Assembly (NCBI GenBank): GCA_905250885.1
Contig: CAJNOQ010002998.1
Coordinates: 1-21,841, forward strand
Direction: 5' to 3'
Source of the DNA: Didymodactylos carnosus
Lineage: Eukaryota; Rotifera; Eurotatoria; Philodinida; Philodinidae
Length of the DNA: 21,841 nucleotides
Shown here: positions 11,429 to 20,225 of the stretch, piece by piece
How the letters are laid out: every line of letters begins with the position of its first letter
How positions within the stretch are numbered: the first letter of the stretch is position 1
Notes under the pieces: model-generated
The model's input: the letters and a program-made list of their open reading frames with translations, nothing else
What the model was told of the DNA's origin: nothing
Databases searched by the model: none
Position numbers and translations under genes: made by a program

Positions 11429-12100
11429 ATTATTTAAGCAAATAACTAAATTGGTTTACACTGACTATATGTCTTTTTGTGATACAAAAAAAATTTACTT
11501 CGTACCGTTATGCAACAGCTTTTTAAATATCAACATGGACTGAAAAACAAAAACATGAAAAAGCGATAAAGAATATATATTTTACACGAAGCAGTGTACA
11601 TAATCATAGACAAACAAAAACGAAAAAGTCTTCAAGATGAGTTGCCAGTTGATTCACAGCGACATCATTTAATGTCTAAGAAAATGAATATCTTTTTTAT
11701 GTGCAACATAATATTCTGTTAAGAATGAGGTAGTGTAATTAGTTTTAAATTCAATTGCTAAAATATTTTCTAACCAACCAGCGACCATTCTGCTTCTGCA
11801 TTCGGTGGTCGATAAATTCCGCCTACCCCAGATCATGTCGTACGCTCACCGTACATGCATGTTCGTCATGCGTACCAACCGTGATGGAGTTCAAGTGTGT
11901 GTGACGTACGCGTGCAATTATCGTTCCAGCTATAAATGATTGATTAGCTGAAATCTATCTACGAATGCAGTTTATGCTGAGACAATCTTGAGTTTTCATA
12001 AGGCAGTAGGGGAAAAATGATGAAGCAGTAATAATTATTAGCACATCCGCAGGCACGCACTGAATGTTAACAGTAAAAACAGACAAACAAAAATGATGAT
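11429..12100. other. Upstream flank of the ADP-ribosylglycohydrolase gene
   Basis: No gene recognised. The segment 11785-11935 is clearly richer in GC and CpG than its surroundings and contains nested GTAC/CATG words (GTACATGCATGTTCGTCATG). It may belong to a regulatory region or be a repeat remnant. No TATA box or other element can be assigned with confidence. Confidence 0.35.
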
Positions 12101-12151
12101 TGAAAACAAAACTTCCCCACTGATGCGCATCAGTGCTTTTATTCTTTCTGG

Positions 12152-12244
12152 TACTGGTGCGCATCGGTGCCCAGAAAAAAAATTATTTGATACCGGTGCG
12201 CATCGGTGCCCAGAAAAAAAATTATTTGATACTGGTGCGTATCC
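12152..12244 (+). repeat. 39-bp tandem repeat, two full copies plus a partial third
   Basis: Units at 12152-12190 and 12191-12229 are nearly identical (TACTGG versus TACCGG at the start), and a third begins at 12230 and fades after about 15 bp. A diverged half unit may precede them (12120-12141). Each unit has a GC-rich half (GGTGCGCATCGGTGCCC) and an AT-rich half (AAAAAAAATTATTT). The length is a multiple of three, so open frames run through it on both strands; on the plus strand it reads TGAHRCPEKKLFD twice. I regard the frames as a consequence of the repeat rather than a gene. Confidence 0.9.
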
Positions 12245-12466
12245 GTTCACAACCAGTGCCGACGAAGGCGATTATGCTATGATGAATTTACATAGAGGTA
12301 AATGAAGTTGTTTTTCTCCAATGCGTACAGGGTTCTGATAGAGCATTAAAACGTTGGACAAATGCAGCAGGAGCCTCGTTCATACGTAAGGTAAAGGAAC
12401 ATCTGTTGAAGACTTAATAAACTGACAAACAAGAAGGAAGTGCGACAACAAGATTCTGCACTGACC

Positions 12467-12531
12467 CGGAAAAGCATACTTTTAGAAAAAGCACACTTAA
12501 ATTGTGCTTTTTCTAAAAGTATGCTTTTCCG
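12467..12531. repeat. Perfect 28-bp inverted repeat (hairpin), 9-nt loop
   Basis: The left arm 12467-12494 and right arm 12504-12531 are exact reverse complements over 28 bp, separated by ACTTAAATT. Arms start CGGAAAAGCATAC and end GAAAAAGCAC next to the loop. Weak matches continue outward (CACTG facing CAGTG, GACAAC facing GTTGTC). It lies 9 bp before the outer inverted repeat of the element at 12541-14396 and may be part of the same or an adjacent mobile element. Confidence 0.95.
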
Positions 12532-12947
12532 AGACAGTGTGGTTGTCCTTTTTTTTACTGAGAAACTGATTTTACTGAACTTTTCTGATTGGGTGATAGA
12601 AAAATTTACGATCTGGTGACTCAGAAATTCAGTTCAGTTCAGGAGGGTGTTTCACAGAAATTCTTAAGTCCTCGACTTAGACTTAAGTCATACTTAAGTC
12701 TCCGTTTTGTCTTAAGTTAAGTTAGACTTAATTTTGAGTGTTTCACAAAAATTCTTAAGTCATAGACTTAACTTAAGTTAGACTTAAGTCCACGCTTAAG
12801 TTAAGACTAGTCTGTAGGTGTTTTAACTTTTACTGTGCTTATAATATGATATAAAAATTGAATTAGAGTAAACAAATAACATTTTTTAACTAGTTTTTAT
12901 TGACACTTATATTTAAATAAATAAAAGAAAAGAAATTAAAGAATTAA

Positions 12948-13073
12948 TGGCGCTAGATAATCCGTGGTTGTTGAGAAGGGCGTTACGCCGTGAAAGAATT
13001 TTTTTTGACAGACAAAACCCTATGGAAACCATGACAGACGGTTTATTGATGGCGGGTTATCGTTTTCATTAAT
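12948..13073 (+). pseudogene. Fragment of a PIF/Harbinger (HARBI1-like) transposase N-terminus
   Basis: The 41-codon frame starts MALDNPWLLRRALRRER, continues through FFDRQNPMETMTDGLLMAGYRFH and ends in TAA. The RR..RRER...DR.NP....TDG.L...YRF pattern resembles the N-terminal segment of Harbinger nuclease-type transposases, where R-x-R-x-NPL-x-(L/M)-SDEEL-x-x-RYR is common. The rest of the enzyme, including the DDE residues, is not visible downstream. A short LLTARRF echo near 13165 is too weak to claim. It sits inside the inverted-repeat element 12541-14396, which makes the call more likely. It is a dead remnant. Confidence 0.55.
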
Positions 13074-14280
13074 GTGTCTTATAAGTACCTCCAATGTGTC
13101 CTGGACACAAAAATGTCTTACTGTATCTAGCATGTGTCTACAACCAAGAAAAAATGAAGATACTTTTAACGGCAAGACGCTTTATACTAAAATCTTGATT
13201 AGCTATATTTCATCATTATAAAGCATTTTCGGTATTAATTCTACCCTTATACCACAAAAAGTGTGAAACAGGTGAAGTTACACTAAATATCATTTTTCAA
13301 TATGCACTCGAATTTGCTTAAATGTACTCCACTAAAAGACCTCTTGTTGTACTCTCAAAATATAATTTATATGACCTACTTTCCTTCTCCTTTCATGAAC
13401 TGTCAGAAATTCAAATTTGTTCTAAATTTTACGTATCAAGATATTTTTGTTCGTGAAAGCCTGAACAAAATTGAACAATATAAGAAAACAGGTTTTTCAA
13501 TTTCGACGTTATTTCAGAGAAAACTGCAGATGTTTGGGTTGCAACAGTTAACAATTTTGGGCTTTCAACCCGAAATGTTCGTAGATGATAGCCAAACATT
13601 TTTATCATAACCTGTTCACATTATGAACTTTAGTTCTTACAAGCTTCGTTCAAATCCGTAGAAATTTTTTTTGCAGAGTGGGTCCTTAAACCAACACATC
13701 ACTCTGTTAAAAAGAGTTTTGTTCAACGAAACGACTCCGCCATCAGAGAAAAGTCATTTAATGAATGATATTCGAGTACGAAAAAACATCTGGTTAAGAG
13801 AAAATTAAATTCTGGAGAAACTATAGGCTTCTGGATAGCTACAATAGCAATAAAACATGTTTTTATGTCGACAGACATTATGGGATTGATCGGAGTTTTT
13901 TCTTTCCTTTTTTGTTTAGTCACATTTTTTGAAAAATGCCCACACAATGTTGCAGAGAACTTCTAGAAACGGGAAACAATTCTCCAGGTACTAAAGATCA
14001 CGACTATTGAGCGTCCTTTTTCCAAAATCCGCTCAGGATCAGGCACGAAAGGATGCAAAAGTGGAAGAAAGTTGTGCTTTTGGCTTAGAAATTTTTCACA
14101 TATTCATTAACAGTTTGTTGTCAGGCGCCCCTGACAAGAAGCACCTGACTCAGGCACCATTTAGTCGCTGGTTATCCAGATACAATCTATCTATGGATAT
14201 GTGATTGATATTATAAATGAGTCATTGCGATTTATTTGTTTTTACAATTTTTTTCAAGTTGTGCAACACTTTAAGTTCGT
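13074..14280. other. Interior of the inverted-repeat element, no intact gene
   Basis: Open frames at 13302-13610 (plus), 13723-13947 (minus) and 14007-14204 (plus) show no domain I recognise and no consistent frame with the transposase fragment. They may be decayed parts of the element or later insertions. Confidence 0.4.
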
Positions 14281-14396
14281 CAACTTAAGTTTGTCTCAAA
14301 TTAAGATAAGACATGGACTTAAGTGTAGACTTGAGTCGATGACTTAAGAATTTCTGTGAAACAAACCCCAGTTTCTCAGTAAAAAAAGGGACAACC

Positions 14397-15040
14397 TTTA
14401 TTCCTGCCCAAATTTGAAGTAGCAGTAGATCAAAATTTCAAGATTTCTACTGGTTGATCCAGACTTCAATTACTGATTCACTTTGTTCGAAGAAAGTTCG
14501 TTTAGTAGAATTCTTGAATATTTATAAAGTTCAAGAAACTTGAAGGAGTCATCATACGTTCATTTACATGATGTCAAAAATCTGTCAGATGGCGCTGCAT
14601 ACCGACATTTTACTCAATCCTTGATAAAATCAATTCTATCGAAAGTTCCAACTTTTACTTAATTGATATCATTTTTCTGAAGTTGTCCGTTTACTGATTT
14701 CCCATTATGGATAAACGCTTCCCATTATCTTCCGAAAATCATTTAAACGCATTTCTGTTATTTTTCTGTTAAACACGTTCCAGAAAAAACGCGTTTTTCG
14801 TCCTTTTTTCTATTTTTGACAAGAAACACGTCTGAACGATGCTTTCTATTTCTCGTTTAATTACGTCAAAAGACAAGTTGTTTATTTTGAATTGTCTGTC
14901 ATTCCTATTTTCTGATCGTCATCTGAAGCATGATAATCCTCTTTGCGTCAAACAGGATTGAATTGAACGTTACTGCCGAAAGCCATCAATCGTAAAGCAT
15001 TACATCGAAGAAACTCACGATTGTGATAACAGCCCCAGTG
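14397..15040. other. Intergenic DNA between two DNA elements
   Basis: No gene recognised. There are short local palindromic words and a run of MaeII/ACGT-like motifs around 14760-14850, with nothing to assign a function. Confidence 0.35.
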
Positions 15041-15044
15041 AATG

Positions 15045-15543
15045 TACTTGAGCCAAGTACTTGTGTTTAGCAATGAGGACAGTACTTGTGAACTTTTCCA
15101 AGTAAATGTGCTTGTCAAGTAGTTCTCCAAGCACTTATTCGTTGATCCAACGCAAGTAAATTTATTTGCAACACTTCGCCAGGCACTTGTTTCATTTATC
15201 TTTATTTTGTATTTTGTACGTATTATCCTCCACTTTTGTAGAGCAGACGCATGTATGGCTATTAGGTTTGTTCAACTGAGTAGAAATATCTAAATTTATT
15301 TTCTAAGTTTATTCTGATTGATATTGTGACGTTTATATACGATCGGTCAATGTAAAACAAAAGAGGGATGGATTCGTCCAATTACTGGCTGAAGTGAATC
15401 AAGTGACGATACTTGGCAGGTACTTAGACAAGAACTTGGAAAGTAAAAAGACTTGCCAAGTCCTTGTTTAAATGCGTTCTAAGTGAAGAAACTTGTCTTA
15501 GTAGAAGCACTTCCCAAGTACTCGGTAAGTAATCAAGTACTTG
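15045..15543. mobile_element. Short DNA element built of reiterated CAAGT/ACTTG motifs
   Basis: Two clusters, about 15045-15192 and 15390-15543, each carry many copies of ACTTG or CAAGT in both orientations, often as CAAGTACTTG palindromes, while the middle (15200-15390) has almost none. The outermost copies are GTACTTGAGCCAAGTACTTG on the left and CAAGTACTTG on the right. The two clusters are loosely inverted relative to each other. Reiterated short motifs in both subterminal regions are typical of non-autonomous DNA transposons, where they bind the transposase. No coding frame and no clear target duplication were found. Confidence 0.6.
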
Positions 15544-15545
15544 TA

Positions 15546-15868
15546 TGAAATATCTCCACTAGAGAACACTATTAGTATATGTCAGGCTTTATGCATTTTT
15601 ATTTGAGATCTTTTATGTAGTCTACATATTTAATTGAGGTTATACACGGGAAAGCTATAGAGTAACGAAGGTATTTTGAACTATGTCATGCCTCATACTT
15701 GAAAACTGTACGATTCGAGATTCCCCTGTAGTCCAACAACTAAGATCAAACCATAGTTTTGCGCATGATAAACAGCATCTATTTTCTGTTGGCGCTCGAG
15801 AAGTATAACGAAGTCACACAGCTGAACGACGGCGCTGACGGCTTTATAATCCAATTTTAACAAAAAGG
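15546..15868. other. 5' flank of the membrane-protein gene
   Basis: Contains an antisense open frame (15890-15693) that starts with ATG and overlaps the first codons of the membrane-protein gene head to head. It has balanced composition, ends next to a GTATGA donor-like site and matches nothing I recognise. Otherwise no feature is visible. Confidence 0.35.
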
Positions 15869-16462
15869 ATGGAGAAAAAGGATCAACCATTAAAATCTCG
15901 ACGTCGGTCTCCCTATCATGTGATTCAACTAAGCAAATTTAAATTCTGTGTAATTATATTTGTCTATCACATCTTATACGACTTTATACCAAATTTATTA
16001 GCCATGGCACAAATTCCACAAATTCAAACTTTCGGCGGTTGTGTCATTGTTCTCATTATTGTACTTACTTTTATGATACTCTATTTTTTCGGTATTATTT
16101 ATTCAACTGCTGATAGCTCAAAAGTAATTGTGCTTCCGTATGTACTTTATCGAACAGTAGGACCTATTGCTGGTCTGATATGTGCAATGGTTATTTACAA
16201 TACCGATGCTAATACACCGTCTTTGTGTTCAGATTCATCAATTCCATTTATGGGTTTTACATCGAGTCAAGTGTCGACGTTATGTGTTATTAGAAAGACA
16301 GCATTTTTTCAAGGCGCTATTATTTATTGGATTAGTTCTCTTAACTTATTAACACATCTCCTTGCTGCTGTTCTTGTGCTTACAGTTTTTGTTATGTCGT
16401 TTCGTCTTCAACGAGCAAGACGTGAAGAAAATATAATGTCATGTTTCAGAAGTACAAAGTAA
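15869..16462 (+). CDS. Putative four-helix membrane protein, family not recognised
   Basis: Single-exon frame of 197 aa. The ATG at 15869 is the first in frame after a TGA at 15836. I do not recognise the family. What can be seen is a basic N-terminus (RRRS at 11-14), then four hydrophobic stretches at about 24-47, 56-78, 87-110 and 146-178. Between helices 3 and 4 lies a polar loop with Cys at 120 and 139, probably luminal or extracellular. The C-terminus is basic (RLQRARREE, 179-187). Basic residues at both ends suggest that both termini are cytosolic. There is no signal peptide before helix 1; a later ATG (codon 46) would lose that helix. The gene converges with DRC2, whose stop is about 530 bp away. 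Hydrophobic four-pass folds include MARVEL and tetraspanin-like proteins, but no diagnostic motif (such as CCG) is present. Its continuous frame and near-normal composition argue for a real gene. Confidence 0.65.
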   Translation: MEKKDQPLKSRRRSPYHVIQLSKFKFCVIIFVYHILYDFIPNLLAMAQIPQIQTFGGCVIVLIIVLTFMILYFFGIIYSTADSSKVIVLPYVLYRTVGPIAGLICAMVIYNTDANTPSLCSDSSIPFMGFTSSQVSTLCVIRKTAFFQGAIIYWISSLNLLTHLLAAVLVLTVFVMSFRLQRARREENIMSCFRSTK

Positions 16463-16989
16463 CATTTTTTGATAATATAATCGTTGGTATGGTCACCAAA
16501 ACTAATTGTGTGACGAACGAGTTTTCTTGCAGTGGCCCTGCACATCTCTTGGAGACACGAGGTTTTGGGTAGTGCAAGTTGCAGACGAAGGGAGTTTGCA
16601 TGTGATCTGTTTGAAATACAAGTACATAAGTATTCTACCATTTCACGTCTACTCTTACAATGTTTCCATATTAAAATACTTTCAGCTTTTTTCAAACGAC
16701 AATTTGAAAATTTGTAAAATTTTTTGATAAAAAACTTTTATCTAATGAAAGCTCATTGTTTGTGTCACTTTTCCGAGATGATATTGTACTCTATCGATTA
16801 TAGTTGCATGACTTTATATATTTATTGAACAACATTTTTCTAAAATAGATGGATATGTCAGAAAAGATACCGTAGAAAAATCTTAGCTACATTATATTTA
16901 TAGTTTAGAAAAGAAATTTACATTTAAGTAGAAAAACACTGTTAACGCAAGATAAATGGCACTTTGTTAAACATGAGCAAAAGAAAAGT
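16463..16989. other. Region between the convergent membrane-protein and DRC2 genes
   Basis: No gene recognised. Overlapping open frames on both strands at 16408-16727 look like chance readings of a GC-richer patch (16500-16620). Plus-strand TTTATT at 16821-16826 reads AATAAA on the minus strand, about 165 nt past the DRC2 stop, and is a candidate polyadenylation signal. Confidence 0.45.
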
Positions 16990-19372
16990 TTAATAAGCAC
17001 TTTTAACATGTTGAGCTTCAATAACAACTTTAGTTGGTCTGATACTCATTGACGGTTTACCAACTGATTGTGTCCTGTAAGAAAGAAGAGACAGACGTAA
17101 AAATACCAGAGTTTAACAACTAAACACAATATACTATGTGTATCGACGAGTGTGAGTAATAGAGAGCTTCCTATTATTTCAAAAATGAGGACTATTTTTA
17201 ATATGAGAGAGAGATATTTAAAAATTGTTAAAATTTTTCAGAAAAAATGAGTTGACTGCTATATCCGGTGGCGCCAGTGTACTAGATGTACTCAGAATCT
17301 ACTTACTCTAGAATTCGACGACTTGTTAATATCATCAATGGATTAGTCTGACTCATAATTTCATCGTTAACAGATATACCATCTAAATATTGTTTTAACA
17401 GCAATTTTAGTTGCATGTTTTCTGATTGTAATATACTTCTCTCCTTCTCTAATGTTAACTTATCTAGCGATACTTTACTGAAACGCTATAATGAAAACAA
17501 TGATTAGAAAATATATTTCTCGTTTTTCAAAAATAGTAGTCAAACATACTTTCCAGAATGTCTCGAGTGAATCATATTTATACATTTCCTAAAATTAATC
17601 AAACTAAAGACTTTGGATTCATAAATACAATAATGTGTACATACCGATGCAATATCTTCAATTGGTGTTTCATAAAATGCTCCCTCGACATCAGCTTTCT
17701 CTTCTTCCGTTAATGTTGATACATAAAACGGCAATATTTTTTCTTCTTCAGCTTCTAATTTCCGACTCATTTCGGCAAATGTTAATAGAATTTCAGCTAT
17801 TTTAACGCGCTTTTCTAACTGTTTTTCTGTACTATCACATGTTGTGGCTAATCTTGTTAGACGACGACGAAGCTCTTCTTGCATGGATAATAACTGTGAT
17901 TTTAATTGTAATAAATAACGTTTCATATTTTCTTTTTCCTATTTAAAATAACTTTAATTGTCTCAGAATAGTATTAAACAAGAAATTAGTATCCTCACCT
18001 GAGATATTTTTGACATACGAGCTGTATGACTTGCTTCTAATGCTGCTATTTGACCTTTAGCAACATTAACTTTTTCCTAAATGAGCCAAATACTTCTAAT
18101 TTCTTATTCTCTTAAAACTGTATGAGTTGTATTTACCGTAATTTTGGTAATGAATGTTGTATTGTCGCGTATTTCTTTTGAATTTTTTTCATCTTTCGTT
18201 TTATATTCTTGATATTGTGCTTTACTTTCTTTCGTACGTTCTTTATAATTCGTTGATATTGTTGTCATTTCGTTTTGAAGGGCAATTGAACGTGCTTCAA
18301 CACTCAACTGATACTGTTGCATATCTTCACGATACTTCATTGAACAAATTTAAAAATAATTGTCAAAAAAAACGGAAAGATAATTACTTTAGAAACAGTC
18401 TGTTTACCTTATTTTTTAACTCTTCCATCATTGCATGAAAATTATTTTCCGCTGATGTCTCACTGTCAAGAAACGTTTTTTCCATATTATAAATAATATC
18501 TTGTAATTCGGTTTTCGACGTATCATGATCACGAATAATTCTATTTCGTTCATTTTGAAATTCATTTTTAACTTGTTCAACATCTAATTCATATTGATTG
18601 AGTAATTTATCAACTGTTGTTGTATGCATACCTGAACAAATGGACAGTATGGGTAAATAATTTTAAGCATGAAGGTTATATCTCAAAGTTTCTCATAGCT
18701 TTATTTATCATGGTCGGTTCTCTTCTCTTATTGTCATCTTTTGGATAATCAGAGAAACAGGAAATAAAACGCTTATCAACTCCTTATTCACAACCTGAAC
18801 ACATATCGGAGATGGGCAGCATTGTTCCTTACCATCCCGTGGAACGACACAGGCAGGATAGGATAAAATTTTAACGGAATAAAATACACTATGTTTCACA
18901 AAGTTTTGAACACAACGGGACGTTAAAAAATTTCATCCCGCTCACCGCTGATACATACTGATCATTTTTTCTAATGCTTCAAAAAAACTGCGTAATGCCA
19001 TATTGTATTGTTCTTCGGCTTCATTAATATCTTTTGATGATGCTTTAATAACAGTGTCTTTTCGATCGATGATACGGCCGAATGTTTGGGATAATATTTC
19101 AATTTCTTTCAGTAATTCTTTTGATTTAGCTAAACGCATGACAGCTAACCATTGTGTATTTAATTTGTACATGTTACGTTCAGTAAATTTCTCTTCTCGT
19201 GATAATTTTTCCTATAAAAACAAACAACATTAATGACTTTGTTACGATGAGTTGTTGAAAATGCTTGGCTTACCCGAAGAAATTGACTCATTACTGCTTC
19301 TTTCACTTTGTTTTGCACTTCTTCTTCAAGTGCTTTCTGAGTAGCTAAAAGATCTTCTTCGGTCGCCTCCAT
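16990..19372 (-). CDS. DRC2: Dynein regulatory complex subunit 2 (CCDC65)
   Basis: Nine exons assembled from GT-AG sites: 19372-19274, 19211-18959, 18631-18408, 18334-18137, 18076-17999, 17938-17645, 17588-17550, 17485-17307 and 17074-16990. All join in frame to give 482 aa, close to vertebrate CCDC65. Conserved landmarks are LNTQW (50-54), IEILSQTF (70-77), AEEQY in exon 2, KDEKNSKEI (239-247), EEEKILPFY (348-356), ETFWK (391-395) and QYLDGISV (427-433). The protein is almost wholly charged alpha-helix, as expected for the coiled-coil rod. DRC2 pairs with DRC1 to form the base plate of the nexin-dynein regulatory complex, which links neighbouring doublets in motile cilia and controls dynein; its loss causes primary ciliary dyskinesia in vertebrates. 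Six introns are 56-73 nt, but introns 2 (327 nt) and 8 (232 nt) are longer. The start is the first ATG of the exon that aligns with the family N-terminus. The gene lies 225 bp downstream of CFAP68 on the same strand. Confidence 0.95.
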
Positions 19373-19596
19373 AATTAGACTTTTGATGTAAAAAATAAAT
19401 ATATAAGAAAAACAAAAACTAATAAATATCTAAAAAAAAGAGAATATATATCGTACATGTTAGTGACAAAGGAAGCAAGTTTTCAGTATATAGCGAAAGA
19501 TGGGCATAAGAAAAATAATGTCTTTATAGTCAAAAAAAAAAAAACTTTGAAAAACTTAGATTAAAAATATAAAATAATTAAAAACTGTATATTTCT

Positions 19597-20225
19597 TTAG
19601 TTAGCATCAGCGTTAAGTTCTGTACAAGCGATGCAACGCTGTTTAACCGATGGTATTTGAGGATATTCTACGGTTAATGTATACGGTTCTGGATTCGGAT
19701 TAATCGTGTATGTTCGGTCAGTACATTGCAAACAAACAATTGTAGATGAATTATATGCGAGATCATTGGGCGACAATTTGTTATGACATTTTCGGCAATA
19801 GCCAGCTCGATATTCTGTCAGATATGTATTCACTGATGATTTCATTTGATTTGTATCAAATTCCGGTTGATGACCGGGGAATGCTTTCTCTCGTGAAACT
19901 AATTGAAGGAAAATGAAGCAATATTTTTATCTAACAAAAATGTGGTTGTCATAAGTGCTTACGTTCTAGACCGCGAGTTTCTACTCGAGGAGGACATCCA
20001 CGCATAGTCCCATAAGCGTCTTCGTAAGTAGTACCAAAATAATGATCATACTAAAACAGACAAAATTTGAATTTAATTTAGCCAACGAGAGGATTTTTCA
20101 TTATTAACTTGTGAAGGCAGTGGCTTTGGAATTCGCTCATACTTTATATCAGCGCGCTCTTCTCTCCAGTTGTAAATCAATGTTTCATTTCCAAATGGCC
20201 GGCGTGCAGCGCTCAAAGGCAACAT
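19597..20225 (-). CDS. CFAP68: CFAP68 (C11orf1)-like axonemal microtubule inner protein
   Basis: Three exons: 20225-20109, 20050-19963 and 19898-19597, with introns of 58 and 64 nt and consistent phases, giving 168 aa. The ATG follows an in-frame TGA at 20243-20241. Family landmarks are NWREER (19-24), PKPLPSQ (33-39), HYFGTTYEDAY (42-52) and FPGHQPEFD (75-83), which match the core of vertebrate CFAP68. CFAP68 is a small protein bound inside ciliary doublet microtubules that helps stabilise the lattice. Vertebrate CFAP68, as I recall it, ends soon after the segment matching NTYL (92-95). Here about 70 further residues follow with three CxxC pairs: C103/C106, C124/C127 and C157/C160. The first two are spaced like a small zinc ribbon. 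This tail is not part of the known family and its role is unknown. The frame runs unbroken from the core into the tail within one exon, so it is not an assembly fusion visible here. It is followed on the same strand by DRC2. Confidence 0.88.

Larger units (their letters stand above)
12541..14396. mobile_element. 1.86-kb inverted-repeat DNA element, probably PIF/Harbinger-derived
   Basis: The outer ends 12541-12568 and 14369-14396 are inverted repeats, 27 of 28 bp matching (GGTTGTCC at the tip, then a T-run, then ACTGAGAAACTG). Just inside the right end, and after a 76-bp spacer on the left, is a second inverted repeat: GTTTCACAGAAATTCTTAAG (from 12649) faces CTTAAGAATTTCTGTGAAAC (14343-14362), with further CTTAAG-rich similarity inward. 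A direct-orientation variant (GTGTTTCACAAAAATTCTTA) recurs near 12739. TIRs with a GTTTCACAG start and reiterated CTTAAG blocks are typical, as I recall, of Harbinger-type elements. The transposase-like fragment at 12948-13073 supports this. No 3-bp target duplication is evident, so the true borders are uncertain. Confidence 0.7.

Noticed and set aside
16408-16727. Overlapping frames on both strands downstream of the membrane-protein gene
   Set aside because: Mutually overlapping, no recognisable domain, no start context or splice continuity.
17290-17310. TAA right after ILE as the end of DRC2
   Set aside because: The stop overlaps a GTAAGT donor, and splicing to 17074 gives a C-terminal PTKVVIEAQHV segment that fits the family and the normal length.
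18708-18899. Cys-rich 63-codon frame inside DRC2 intron 2
   Set aside because: It does not join either neighbouring exon in frame, and the family has no such insertion there.
18932-18958. GTGAGC at 18945 as the DRC2 exon 2 donor
   Set aside because: It would join exon 3 out of frame; GTATGT at 18958 gives a continuous protein of the expected length.
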